Below, piece by piece: positions 19,495 to 32,061 of a stretch of DNA of 64,000 bases. The translations under genes were made by a program, and so were the position numbers. Origin of the DNA: Apoderus coryli (taxonomy: Eukaryota > Arthropoda > Insecta > Coleoptera > Attelabidae); the NCBI GenBank assembly GCA_911728435.2, contig OU452213.1, positions 3,513,834 to 3,577,833 of the forward strand, given 5' to 3'. The notes beneath the pieces are model-generated. The model was not told the DNA's origin, did no database searches, and saw only the letters and a list, made by a program, of their open reading frames with translations. The stretch's first letter is position 1. Each line of letters starts with the position of its first letter.

Positions 19495-20420
19495 AGAATG
19501 ACTTTTTCTTCTAAATCTACAAATAAAAAAGTTTTTTTTAACAACACCACCTTATCATGGTCAGGGTCAGCTGAATTGTTGGGAGTGACTGTGGATCCTG
19601 ATTTGAATTGGAAGAGCCATGTGGACAACCTCTGCAGTAGGATTAGCCGAAATCTGTTTGTCCTTAACTCTCTAAAGAGCTACATGGACAGGAAATCGCT
19701 AATATCCATCTATTATACAATACTACACTGTGGGGAAGGTGCACGAAGGTAAACAGAGTGTTAATACTTCAGAAAAGAGCCATTAGGATTATATTCAATA
19801 TTCCATATAGAGGGACTTGTCGAGAGACTTTCAAAGCGAACAACATTATCTATCTTTTCAGGTTGCTCTTTTCTGTTTTTAAAAGTAAAGATCGGGCACC
19901 CACTTGCGGTGATAACCATGGCTAGTCGACTCGAGGAAGGGATCAGTTGTGTCTGCCTCGCCCCAAACACGAATTCTATAAGAAGTCACCCATCTACTCG
20001 GGATATTGTTATTTTAATCTCCTTCCTTCGGATATTAGGGGCTGCCAGTCAGAAGGCATTTTTAAAGGTAAATTGAAGAAATTTTTGATTGCTAACGCTT
20101 TCTACAGTCTACAAGAATTTGTCTCATTATGATGCAGAGTAAATTGTTTTTAGCATTATTGTAGTAATGCTTTTGGTATTGTTTTTGGTACTGCTTTGGT
20201 ATTGTTCTTAGTATTGTGTTTATTATTTGTTTTTAATTATTAGTATGATTAATGACTTGACTTTTGATTATTATAATCATTATATAGGAATAGCTATGTG
20301 TCAAATTTGTAAGCTCTTTGTATTGGCTTATTTTAGCAGGTGACATATTTTAAGGACGAGTCTATGTACATGACATTGTATATTTTGCGACTAATAAATA
20401 TTATTATTATCATTTTAATC
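19495..20420 (+). pseudogene. Jockey/CR1-like LINE, 3' end of RT and 3' tail
   Basis: The frame from 19498 carries the post-catalytic RT part: AELLGVTVDPDLNWKSHVD, then LCSRISRNLFVLNSL. After a break near 19740 another frame continues with VNRVLILQKRAIRIIFNIPY, the LINE C-terminal QRRAIR motif. LYSPIYSGYCYFNLLPSDIR-like sequence follows, ending at 20132. A non-coding 3' region ends in aataaatattattattat (20393-20410), an (ATT)n tail as in the other LINEs here. The 5' part and the catalytic core are missing. Confidence 0.75.
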
Positions 20421-21940
20421 GTCCAAACTCTATCCATGTGGACACATTGTATTTATGGTGAGCGGTGACCTAGACCTAGTGAATTTTCGATGTGCTGCTG
20501 CCTACAACAGTATGGCCCGACCAACCGAATAAAATTCACACACATTCGAGTATAATGTATGTGTATATGTATTGTATACGAAAAATTGGATCAAGTTTAT
20601 CGGTCGGTCGGATATTTATTTTTTCCTTTTTGTAAATAGGTCATCGAATAATCAATCGTTTATTACATAACTGAATAATTATTCTATTATATTATGAGTT
20701 CTGACAGATAAAACCTTGAGCTGTAAGCTTCAACTAACTGTCTTATGAAAATGACTGAAATTTACCTAAGAACTTACACAATTGTCATGGTTTTCGTACG
20801 GTTGGCAATGCTTCTATAGCAATTAATAAAAAACCAATTTAAAAGGGGGATTTAAATTTTATTAACGAATGGGAGGGTAGTAGCTGGACACTATTGGTGA
20901 AATGGCAGGTTTTCCTGACGATTCCAATTTTCTTTCCGGACAGCCTGTATAGATATGTTAAATATTTTTGCGGGTGTTTATTTTAAACACTTAACTTTAA
21001 CAGATATAAAATTTTCTTTATTATTATTTTGATTTCATCTGTGTCCTGCACATGAAACGATTTGAAGTCGGTATCATTATTATGATTATTTTATTTTCAG
21101 TCAGCATTGTCGGGAAATATCAATCTGATAGTAATGTTTTTCAACTTGCTTCATCTTATAAACAACCACAGACAAGGTTACTGTTATACAGTGTCGTTCC
21201 TGGATGTTTTAAAGTCCGCAATATGTCAAAACGAACGAAATGACTTAGATTTAGCACATAATAAATAAAGACTACACCTGAAATTGTAATAATGTATAGG
21301 GTATATTGACATTATATCCATTTAATACAGTCCAATTTTCAGGATCGGTTTTGTTAAAATTGTCAGAAATATATCCATATCTTAGTTCCTTTAAAATACC
21401 AAAGTTCATTTACAGGAGATCTCCATCAAATGCTATTAATGAAATATTAAAAAAAAATATATATATAACCAGTTGTGCAGCACGTGCTTCCGGAAATATG
21501 GCCCAGAAATATTATTTTATATATTTATTATTAATGTTGAAGGCACTTTTTTTGTTCTCTATCATCCGACTACTAACAGGCAGGCAAGCGATGGCATTCA
21601 TATATTACCAGTAGTGTTTTATTCCCAAATGTAGCCTTGGCTTATTAGGAACGAGGTCGAAATTATAGATATGACGGCCTATATTAACTATACTTAAGCA
21701 TTTATTAATTAGTCAGTTTCGTTAAGTACAGTACGAGATTATTCATGGGTAGGATATTTTTTTTTGTTATACCAGGGCTCTTCGCTATGAGCACTTGCAC
21801 AATATATTATAACGTTCTAATTATTTTAACAGATTCAGATTGAATGCATCAATTTCTGTGAAAAATTAGTTATTTTGACAGATCACGATTACGTCTTACA
21901 ATGTTATCACAAATTTTTCTAGACATACACTTCTTATCAC
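20421..21940. other. Non-coding spacer
   Basis: Short frames only (for example 21306-21614) with no recognisable domain. A MITE-like end (cagcctgta) lies near 20942 without a partner. Confidence 0.5.
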
Positions 21941-22064
21941 TCTGTTTCGTAGCGAATTGTGAAAACCGCATGCCCGTATCACACAACACAGGCAAACAGA
22001 GTTATAGGCTCTTTAATTATGTTAAAAAACTACTGTATTCAAAAATAGAGAAAAAAAAGTATTG

Positions 22065-22145
22065 CCAGAGGTGGGATTCGAACTTAGAACCTTCCGCATG
22101 CGAAGCGAACACCTTACCAATGACGCCACAGAAACCTGGTTAGAA
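22065..22145 (-). repeat. tRNA-derived SINE / tRNA-Ala-like pseudogene
   Basis: On the minus strand TGGCGTCATTGGTAAGG resembles an A box, followed by an anticodon-like stem-loop (TTCGC-TTCGCAT-GCGGA, anticodon CGC = Ala) and a B box GTTCGAATCCCA. The T stem does not pair (CTAAG against CCCAC) and the acceptor is poor, so this is not a working tRNA. A poly-A stretch lies at 22050-22062, consistent with a SINE. The rest of the element was not delimited. Confidence 0.6.
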
Positions 22146-22606
22146 ATATTGTATTTTAATTATAATAATATAGGTTTCAACTACCTAACTGGTGAAATTT
22201 TAGCCATGGATTTCAAAAACTGACAAAATAGCGTTATTCTTGAATTTTATTGCTTGTTTCTTGGCAGTTCATTCAAGGTATTAATTGTATTTAGTTTAAA
22301 GTAAAGTACAACCGATGCACTGATATTCGAGAGAAGATCAAAGGCGTAATTGACCTTTACTCCTGTAGATTTGCGACACCATGTATACATTCTAATCAGC
22401 AGCTATGTGGGAGTATTATCGCGACGTAACATTCCATGAAATCATTTAAATACTATCGTATCAACTATCTGAGCAAATTTAACCATTTAACAACTACTGT
22501 CAGGGCCATTTTCATTTTAGCAGCACCGCAAAATAATAATTCGTTGGTCATCTCTTGACACATCATAATATGATTCATCCTGGATTAATTATTATTATTA
22601 TTATTA

Positions 22607-24175
22607 GTTCAGACAGTAAGCGGTGAAACCGATGAGACTGTTGCCCGATTTGTAAAAGATAAAACTCGGCTCAGTGTATAAAAAACACGACGATTTACTA
22701 TAACGAGTAGTGGACCATGCAGCTGCCCCGATCTTTAAGCGTAATGTCCAGCCTGTTCTTAAAACTATTCACTGTTGGCGCTGATACAACCGCCTCCGAC
22801 ATATCATTCCACGCATATACCACTCTATTTGATAGAAAGTTTCTTCGAGCGAGCTTGGCGCATCTTTCTTTGCACAATTTCTTGCTGTTACCACGTAGAC
22901 TCGGATTTCTATTAAGATGAAAGAGATCCAACTTTATTGTGTAATGTCCGCTAAGAACCTTATACGTCTGTATCAAGTCGCCACGACGACGCCTTTCTTG
23001 AAGCGTTGTTAAGTTCAAAGCTCTTAGCCGATCTTCATATGGCAGGTGGCACAGCGCTTGTGGAAGCTTGGTAAATCTTCTCTGAACTCTCTCCAAAGCC
23101 TCAATATCCTGAACAAAATAAGGAGACCATACACTATTGGCATATTCCAGGCTCGGCCTGACAAACGACTTGTACAGCTTCAGAACCAAGTCATTGGACC
23201 TTGATCTAAATGCTTTCTGGATCAAATACCACAATTTGTTGGCCTTTTTCACTACCGCTGAGACATGGATTTCCCATTTTAAATCATTGGTAATAATCAC
23301 GCCGAGATCCTTTTGCTGGAGAGTTGGTCTTAATTCGTGTCCACAAGGGTGTAGGATATTTCGAGGTTATTTGGTCCCAAATGGAGCACTGTACATTTAT
23401 CCAAATTCAAACTCATCAGCCAATTTAATGACCAAGTTATCACTCTGTCGAGATCGGTCTGGAACACCTCAGCACTCTGCAGCGGATCACAAAACAGTTT
23501 AGAGTCATCAGCAAAGAAACTTGCATTTGCATTTATATTTCCCGCCAGAGCCGATATGTAAACCAGGAACAACAGCGGGCCCAACACCGAACCCTGAGGC
23601 ACCCCGCTGTGAACCGGCAGTCTACGTGAAATCGAACCATTCGCCCTAACCTGGAAACTTCTTCCTCTAAGGAAACCCTCAATCCATCGCAGGAGTTCTC
23701 CGCGAATACCATAATGTTCCAGCTTCAATAGCAGACGAGCGAATGGCACCTTATCAAATGGCTTCTCAAAGTCCAGGTACACCACATCAGTAGGCTGACC
23801 ATCATCGTTCTGTTTGGTCCACAAGTTAAGACATTCCAGCAGATTTGACTCCACTGACCTTCCCCGCATAAATCCATGTTGTTGGTTAGGAATAACGTTT
23901 GACTGCAGTAAAAATGGAGTCATTGCCTTCGTAATAATTTTCTCCATGCATTTACACAGGGCACAAGTCAAACTAATTGGTCTATAATTTTCAGCATTGT
24001 ATTTGTTCCATTTCTTATAAATTGGTATAACTATTGCATTCGACCACCCATCTGGCAGGGTTCCGGTGTTAAAACAATTCTGCATTGCTCTTGTTAAAGG
24101 TTGCAACAGTTGTTTAATGCATCTCTGGAGGAAAACCGGTGGGATCTCGTCCGGACGTGGGCTGGAGTCAGTCTT
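22607..24175 (-). pseudogene. CR1/L2-like LINE, reverse transcriptase region, one frameshift
   Basis: Read on the minus strand from about 24170: PDEIPPVFLQRCIKQLL, WSNAIVIPIYKKWNKYNAEN, YRPISLTCALCKCMEKII, QHGFMRGRSVESNLL, VYLDFEKPFDKV, HSGVPQGSVLGPLLFLVYI, then catalytic FADDSKLF. The frame breaks at about 23335 and continues QQKDLGVIITNDLKWEIHV, LEYANSVWSPYFVQDIEALE, ERRRRGDLIQTYKVLSG, VVYAWNDMSE, ending with TAA near 22698. A non-coding 3' end with a TAA-repeat tail (22583-22606) follows. Only one frameshift over about 490 residues, so this is one of the younger LINEs here. The 5' endonuclease is missing. The palm motif keeps both catalytic Asp. Confidence 0.88.
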
Positions 24176-25890
24176 ATTATTATTATAATTAATCCAGCTG
24201 GAACTGAATATAGAGCTATTTTAGTTCATGAGGCATGCGAATCAAAATTCGGCAGTCCGACACTACTTAAAAGTCCCCAAAATGCAATCAATTTAAAGAG
24301 AAAACACCTATTTCGAGATAAAAGCACATCATCAGTGATTTATAAATATCTTTCAAAGAAAATAACATAAAGTTATGTAATTTTGCTGTTGCTCTATTTA
24401 AAATTAGGTCTAATCTAGATCTAAAAATTGTTTCAAAGAGAAATGCTTAACCTAGAATGTTTCGGCGAAGGGCATACACAGACATACATAATACATTCTT
24501 GTTATACCTGGCCTGGCAAAGTTAACTCGTATATATGCCATGGTTTAGACAAGGGTATCCTTGACCCGCCCGTTAGAAATGCAAACACGGAAAAGGCCAT
24601 CGTGATTTCTAGGAGGCTTTAAAACTAAACTAGGTATATAGGGGATGAATTTGGAGAAACAAGTGTACAATTACGTATTTATTTAATATTACGGCAGTTT
24701 TATTTTAGAACCTTGGGATCTATTATAGATATTTAATAAAAGTATGAAAATAACCGATATTGTATATCCTTTTAACAGATTTTCAAAGTCATCACATAAC
24801 CGCGGTCCACACACACGACCTTCAAAATTGTTATTTTTTATATTTTCTAAACTAAACTATAAAAAAATAACATAAAGTCTGTGTAAAGGTCATATAAAAC
24901 AACTAAATGTAATAGCTACGTGTGAATTGTGGAAATTATATTTTGGATATATTTTGGATATGGGCCAATAATGTCTAGAAAGGTGGAATTGTAGTTATAA
25001 TGTCACTTAGGCTGAAACCACACCACCAAATCATCTGCTTATTCGAGTGTCATGCAAATTCTTGCGTAGGCGTCTGTCATAATTTGCTGAAGGCCCTTAA
25101 CATGAATCATTATCCAAATGCCGAGATGGCAGGAAGAGCAAAGACAGCAAAAACGGTAGAACTGGAAGAGGATGTCTTGGTATGTTGAAAAGTATAAATA
25201 TTGCTGTGGCAAATTGTTCCCAAATGCGTATTATAACGCAACTTTATGACCTTGATTAGTTCCGAAAACACAATTCAATCTAATTCTCCTAAATACCTAA
25301 ATTAGATAACGTCCAAAAAAAATATCACATACCCATCATAGATATTATTAACAAATAACATTTTCAATGTTGATTTTGATAAATTTAAACAGACTGATGG
25401 CCTTGAGGATTGCAACTTTATAAAATACTAAGTAGTCAGATGTATAAGTAGGAATTTACCTGTTTGCCAAAATTTTATGACATTGAATAATTAATCAGCA
25501 TATTTTGTAAATCTTCAACAAATTTTATCTGGTAGGTAAGTACGTACTTATCTTTCCTAGCCAGGCAAACCCTATATATTTTTTTTGGATATCATTATTG
25601 GGGTTTTTGGTTCGTCTTAACAACAAAAGTACAATAAAAAATTTTAATTTCATATCAAAATCGTTTTCCTTCGACGCACAGTGGGGTATTTGAGCAATCT
25701 GGGCGGCCAAAAATATATAAATCAAATAAGTTATACTTCAGGAAGAATTGAGTAAATTTAGGATATTTGTAAGTATAATTTATAGTAAAACCAAAAAAGT
25801 AGACACGTATGTACAGTGTGTCCACTAGTAATCTACATTTGGGTAACTTTATTATTAATTTTACAAACATATTATAAAAAAATTCGAATA
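24176..25890. other. Non-coding spacer
   Basis: AT-rich sequence with short frames lacking domains. A hammerhead-like motif on the minus strand lies at 24311-24335. Confidence 0.5.
24311..24335 (-). repeat. Hammerhead-like motif copy
   Basis: The minus strand reads CTGATGATGTGC, a loop, then CTCGAAATAG. It has the CTGANGA and GAAA boxes at the usual spacing, but stem II is not well paired. Confidence 0.3.
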
Positions 25891-25900
25891 AAAAAATGTT

Positions 25901-27485
25901 TTAACTGGATGAATCCCATCCTTCCTCGTCTGAATCAACAGTTTCTTCTTCATCATCCGTTGATGATTCCGACTGCGACTCTGTTTGCACATTAGGTGAA
26001 GCCGAAAGTAACAAAGTTAGTGTTTCTTTGGAAAACGGTTTACTATGCTTTTTAGGTATTGGTCTCATTCCAGTTATAATAGGATCGGAAGTAAGCAACA
26101 GCCTATTCAACACATCCAAATTGCAAGATTCTCTTGAAAACTTTCTTGCAAAATTTTGGCGATAGATCCTATTACGTGCTTCTGATGCCTCCTCTGATAA
26201 TTGACCTATCGAAAGCAGCGCATTTTCGATAACCATTGGGCCATGAATTAATACTGTGTGCATAGTGGGAGTCTTTGGATGCCACGGGAAGAGCTGGATG
26301 TAGATTTCTGCATTTTCCTTTGCATAATCCGAAAATTTTTCTATGTTAATTTTATGTCCACACGATAATACTTCTAAAATTATTTTTAATCTGTATATAA
26401 AGTGCTTGTCAATCCGAGTAATTTATGCCGACAATTCGTGGTTCTCAAAAAATCTTCGACTGGTATTGCCATCGTTTGTGTTACCAAATCCAGGTTTAGG
26501 TACATCTACTATTAAGCCCAGTTTTCGTCGAAAATCATCCTGTATTTGTATTTTTCTTTGCTTCACTGCAGCTTTTTCTGTGTCTGTCCTCAGTTGCCAC
26601 TTTTTTATATGTAACTTGTAGGATAAATGTAAAATTGTTTCAAAAAATCGGATTCGCGCATGTAAAATAGACAGTCCGAAGTTTAGTGCCTCTGGATTAG
26701 CGTCTCTTTTTACGTTTAAATTATTAAAATCTTTGGATGTTAAACCACATCTCATTGTTGATGTAGTATTTGTGGCAGCATTGCAGACTTTTCCGTCAAC
26801 CATGGTGAACATCATACTATAGTCAACACTGTAACAGTTATTATCTATCGTGACTTTTGTCTGTTGTAAATTATTTATGGCAGCTTTCACGTAATCTATT
26901 TCTTGCATTGTTATATCTGTGGTTTCTTTAACAAACCTAATTCGTATGGGGCGGCAATAACGGAGTAGGATTCTGCCATATAACCTCATTGCTTTTGGAC
27001 CTTTTTAGCTGAAGGGGTACAAAAGAACTTTGAAATAAGTTGGCGGTCAGAAGCAGCATCGTTACCAAATCTTTGTTTGAATTGAACTTGTTGTGCTTCA
27101 TCACAACCCCACTTGCACATCAAAACAAACGTATCGCTTCTTTCGGTATGCAGTTTTAAAACTTCTTCTAAATGGGTCAATAATCGAGTAGCGGTATGGT
27201 CCATTAAGCTTTGCAGTTTTACTTCAGCACAAGTTTCGGTTACTAAGTATGCTGCCTTATCAGGGTAGCACTCTAGTTTAGCTTTTTGTAGAAGACTATA
27301 ACAAGGAAATAACTTTTTCTGAGTGCTTCTTATTATTTCGTACTGCCTCCTGGAAAGTCCTGCTTCAACAAACATGGCAATAGCCTGCTTCGGCGACAAT
27401 TGAGAGCTGACACTTTCTAACTGAGTACAAGAAAAAGCTTTGTTATATTTTGTTTGTTGGTATTTAGCTTCTACAAATACGGCAC
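25901..27485 (-). pseudogene. Transib (RAG1-like) transposase, disrupted
   Basis: Transib transposases are cut-and-paste DDE enzymes and the ancestors of RAG1. On the minus strand from about 27485: QLSPKQAIAMFVEAGLSRRQ, then a YPCYS.. AKLECYP-like block, then KWGCDEAQ with the first catalytic Asp (codon 27100-27102). The frame shifts near 26988. The second part has CRPIRIRFVKE, then MVDGKVCNAATNTTSTMRC with the second Asp (26795-26797). Three residues that usually complete a CxxC there are missing (MRC-GLTSKDFN). It continues KPGFGNTNDGNTSRRFFEN, where the last acidic residue is expected. A TAA stop (26420-26422) interrupts it, then the same frame continues to LIHGPMVIENALLSIGQLSE and an acidic tail ending at 25901. 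Over 500 residues remain. The N-terminal zinc region and the element ends were not found. Family call from remembered motifs. Confidence 0.7.
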
Positions 27486-28540
27486 TGATCGGAAATATCC
27501 AATTCTGGCCTTGTATAAGTAACTATTTTTTTTTCAAACAATAAGTTATGTTAATAGGCATAGGCATTAGTATAATAGTGTCTGACCTTGTGTATTGACA
27601 TTTTTACCGATGATATTATGCCAACCTTGGTACCAAGATGATATTATTAATAAGTATGTAGTGTAAAATTGCTTTTTGTTATTGATTTATTAATATATTT
27701 TTCTACAGTTTTAACTTTGAGAAAGTCACACGGGTGGTAAAAATAATAATACAAAGTTCTAATTTTTGTTTTTGTGGAATATTTGGATAATACTTAATCA
27801 TTTATAAACAATAACATTAATACAATTGTTTTTGTTTTGGTACGAATATAAGTTAATCAACAAACTGGCACGTCTTTTTCGAATCGTCCCTTTTTACCCT
27901 TCTGATGGACATAACGTATTGAGGGGGTTCTAAACCCTAAAGTGTTTGTCAAGAATAACATTATTTCCGTACCGTTTTTCAAGCCCTCATAATATATGCA
28001 AAATAATGCACATAAATTATTTATTTATCTGTTACTGATTGGATTTCTTTTGCTAATTGTAAGTCCAATCCAAATTTTCAACGAGAACTGATCTTCAACT
28101 ATCGAGATGCGGTTTTCGTAGGAATTACAACGAAATCTGGACACCCTGTACATATTATTTTTGATTGTTTCATTTGAGAACGCATATGTATGTATGGCTT
28201 CCAAAATAATCAATTTGCTTTTAATTTTTATTTGGTCGTCATTTTCTCTATATACAGTGCGATAACAGACTGTGTAGGTACCTATAATAAAATATATTAA
28301 TATAATTGTAATAATACGTGCACGAGGCGATCCAATGTGAAATCCAAGGTGAAGGTCGGTAATTTATTTATTTCCCAATACGTCGCACATCGTCGTCCGT
28401 CACAGTAATATTTATAAATTGAACTATTAGTTCGATAGTGTTGTTTTGTCCGATTGTGACAAATTACTATTTTTATTATCATCATCAGCATTATTTGCAT
28501 TGTGATCTGGAATTTATACTAAGAACTGGATAAATTATTT
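27486..28540. other. Non-coding spacer next to the Transib copy
   Basis: No domain was found. One MITE-like end (gacaccctgta, 28139-28149) has no clear partner. The 5' end of the Transib element probably lies here but was not recognised. Confidence 0.45.
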
Positions 28541-30080
28541 GACCTACCCTGGGCTTAGTAGACTCGATCGAGACACCCCACATACCCTGGTCGATTCGGA
28601 ATAGATGTCCGATGGACATATCTAAAGCTCAGGAATGAAGATGGATCACCAATTTTCTTGTGATTTTCCAAAGTGAGGGTTTAGTAGAAATGTATGGTTT
28701 TGCCTATGTTTGAGGGTCCGTATTGCTCAAGGTTTTCATGCTACCTCCACATTATATATATTTGGAATCAGCGCATCAAACTCTATAATCGTACCAAGTT
28801 TGAGGAAAATCTATTTTTCAACCAAAAATGAAATTTTTCCATACACTTACTTATTGATTTTTTCTAAGATTTGGACAAAAAAATTTTGTTTCTCAATTTT
28901 CACCAAACTCACCACGTTTGTTCCTATGCCCATACTGATGGAGAAAAAGTGTTTTCTTGTGGAGAAAATGTTGTTAGGGGAGCAGGACTTTGCTCACAAA
29001 AGTCTTCCCACAGGGCTTTATACAGACCCTTGCTTGATGACCTACCCTGGGCTTAGTAGACTCAATCGAGACACCCCACATACCCTGGTCGATTCGGAAT
29101 AAATGTCCGATGGACATATCTAAAGCTCATGAATGAAGATGGATCACCAATTTTCTTATGATTTTCCAAAGTGAGAGTTTAGTAGAAATGTATGGTTTTG
29201 CCTATGTTTGAGGGTACGTATTGCTCAAGGTTTTCATGCTACCGCCACATTATATATATATTTGGAATCAGCGCATCAAACTCTATAATCGTACCAAGTT
29301 TGAGGAAAATCTATTTTTCAACCAAAAATGAAAATTTTCCATACACTTATATTGATTTTTTCTAAGATTTGGACAAAATTTTTTTTTTCTCAATTTTCAC
29401 CAAACTCACCACGTTTGTTACTATGCCCATACTGATGGAGAAAAAGTGTTTTCTTGTGGAGAAAATGTTGTTAGGGGAGCAGGACTTTGCTCACAAAAGT
29501 CTTCCCACAGGGCTATATGCAGACCCTTGCTTGATGACCTACCCTGGGCTTAGTAGACTCGATCGAGACACCCCACATACCCTGGTCGATTCGGAATAGA
29601 TGTCCGATGGACATATCTAAAGCTCAGGAATGAAGATGGATCACCAATTTTCTTATGATTTTCCAAAGTGAGAGTTTAGTAGAAATGTATGGTTTTGCCT
29701 ATGTTTGAGGGTACGTATTGCTCAAGGTTTTCATGTTACCCCCACATTATATATATATTTGGAATCAGCGCATCAAACTCTATAATCGTACCGAGTTTGA
29801 GGAAAATCTATTTTTCAACCAAAAATTAAATTTTTCCATACACTTACGATTTTTTCTAAGATTTGGACAAAAATTTTTTTTTTCTCAATTTTCACCAAAC
29901 TCACCACATTTGTTCCTATGCCCATACTGATGGAGAAAAAGTGTTTTCTTGTGGAGAAAATGTTGTTAGGGGAGCCGGACTTTGCTCACAAAAGTCTTCC
30001 CACAGGGCTATATGCAGACCCTTGCTTGATGACTTACCCTGGGCTTAGTAGACTCGATCGAGACACCCCACATATCCTGG
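28541..30080. repeat. Tandem array, 497-bp unit, 3.1 copies
   Basis: Units start with gacctaccctgggcttagta at 28541, 29039, 29536 and 30031, with periods 498, 497 and 495. The last copy is cut after about 50 bp. Copies differ by scattered substitutions and small indels in A/T tracts. An open frame of 60-130 codons recurs in each unit, because the copies are near identical and not from visible coding constraint. No known family was recognised. The array abuts a LINE remnant at its right edge. Confidence 0.9.
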
Positions 30081-30084
30081 TCAT

Positions 30085-30890
30085 AACCTGAAACTGTCGA
30101 TCTATCAAAGCTAATCTGTGCCGGGGCAGACACAGATTTATCTTATGCCGCGTTTCATAACAGTGTAGATCCTCATGACTTATTAAAGTATTGAGATTTT
30201 CCCTAATATAAAAAATGCACTGCAAATATACAGAGCAGGAACTGTTAGAATATTTAATTTTTTAAAGAAGGGTTTGCATGGGTCTCTATATCCAGCTTTA
30301 ACCATTACGCGTACAGCCGCCTTTTGAATTTTAAAGATAATTTGCCATTGCGGTGCCTTGCCCCAAAACAGAACGCTATAACTAATCAGGCCCTGAAAGT
30401 ATCCCATATATGCGCAACGCAAGACTTCTTGTGAACATGTAGTCGATAGTTTTCGCAAGAGATAAACCAATTTTTTGGCAAGGCAATCGATCTGATCTTT
30501 CCATGTCAATTTTGGGGAATTCAGCCTTGGGGTACTCCGGTTGTCACAGGCCTTACTTCAGACCTCTCTCCCATATAGTCAACTAACTGATGTCGATTAC
30601 TCAAGTATGCAATTAAGAGCATTTGCTCTAATGCCATATAGGGGAAGTTTCTTTAAGAGAATCGCATGAGAAACACAGTCAAATGCTCTAGAAAGATCGC
30701 AAAATACAGCCGTCAGAATGTGTCCTTGTTCCATTGCACTAACTCATCAATGCCTGCTTGGTAGATCTTTGCTTTCGATATCTGAAAGCAGTTTATACTT
30801 ATCCAGAAAACTTTATATCCTATTATTAAAAGCAAGCTCTATTGGCTTCGAGAGGATTGGTATATATAAAACAGTACCAAACGAAAGGGC
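30085..30890 (-). pseudogene. Jockey/CR1-like LINE remnant with internal deletion
   Basis: Read on the minus strand: SFLDKYKLLSDIE, then TAVFCDLSRAFDCVSHAILL (RT palm Asp) and YLSNRHQLVDYMGERSEV followed by VTTGVPQG. A deletion removes the YADD region. The frame from 30509 continues with TWKDQIDCLAKKLVYLLRKL, SYSVLFWGKAPQWQIIFKIQ and KAAVRVMVKAGYRDPCKPFF. It then decays (RHKINLCLPRHRLAL) to about 30085. Inactive. Confidence 0.75.
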
Positions 30891-32061
30891 TGCAGCCCAA
30901 ATTCTCTAGGAAAGAAAACTGCATGAAGAAAGATTTAAAAAACAAAAAATTGAACTAAGGAAAATATTCAACAAAAATCAAAATGATTTAAAAAAATACT
31001 ATGGCATGGCAGAGCGAAAAGTATTTCATTGTCACCCGTGTGACGAAATTAGCCAAATTTCACAATATGTAAAAATACAATGGGCAAAAAGCATCGTCAA
31101 TTCCTAATCCCCAGACAAAATAATCATTTTTTATGGCAATTTATTGGTATATTAGGGTTGTTTTTGGCTCGTTTACCTTAAACTGTATGAGCGAGAAAAT
31201 AATAAAGTTAACACCAACACATATATTTTGCGGTAAAATGGTGAAATTTAATTAAATTACAACTTTTTTTTTTCTGTCCTGTTGTTGTGGTTAATTTTCT
31301 GGCAAAATATTAACATATATTACACGTAATGGCTGTGCTTTGTCTTTCAGTTGAGGATTTAAATGCTTATTTGCAATGGCATTTTTCGTCAAATGTCAGT
31401 CACAACTCAGGGGTCTTACACAGACATAGACGGCGTACAAAAAAAGTTGTCCCCTCATATCTTGAAGTTTGACTTCACAATTCTGTTCTATATCTCTCCA
31501 CTCGATTGGCTTCAATTATGGAATGTGGACTATCTGAATCACACACAAACTGAGGTCATTTATTAATTACAGCGATACAGTGATATTGATGAAAATGAGG
31601 AGGTAGGAACTTTCGTTAACGTTAGGGAATATTCGGTGAAAAATAGCCCGTTAAAATTGAAATAATTGAGAAGTCTTCCTTCGTTCCTGAGCGACGACAC
31701 TGTCTCTAAAACAAATTCCCATTTCGTCGTAGGTGTTTATATTGGATGAGTTTTTAAATTAACAGTTCACAAATTTTATTTAAGAATACCATTTCTTTTA
31801 GCTGTTTGTAAATGGTGTCAGTGAACTTGGTGGTGTTAAGAGCCAAGAACTTTGTTGTTTTTTTATTTTTATATTCTACAGTTTTATATATATACGTTTG
31901 AACTTGATATACATTTTTTTATGAAGCTCATTTAAGTAATAATATATTTGCCACAATAAGCATTTTCCCCGTTTTCTGTTCTCTCATCACGCAGTTTGAA
32001 ATTTACAAGTTCGGGAGTTCAAGGTGAAGTTGGGTGTATATAAAAATATTATACACATATA
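30891..32061. other. Non-coding spacer
   Basis: AT-rich sequence with short frames only. Nothing was recognised. Confidence 0.5.

Noticed and set aside
22065..22145. Functional tRNA-Ala gene
   Set aside because: The T stem and acceptor do not pair.
28710..30048. Repeated 60-130 codon frames in the 497-bp array
   Set aside because: They recur only because the units are near identical; two overlapping frames are open, and no domain or start context is visible.
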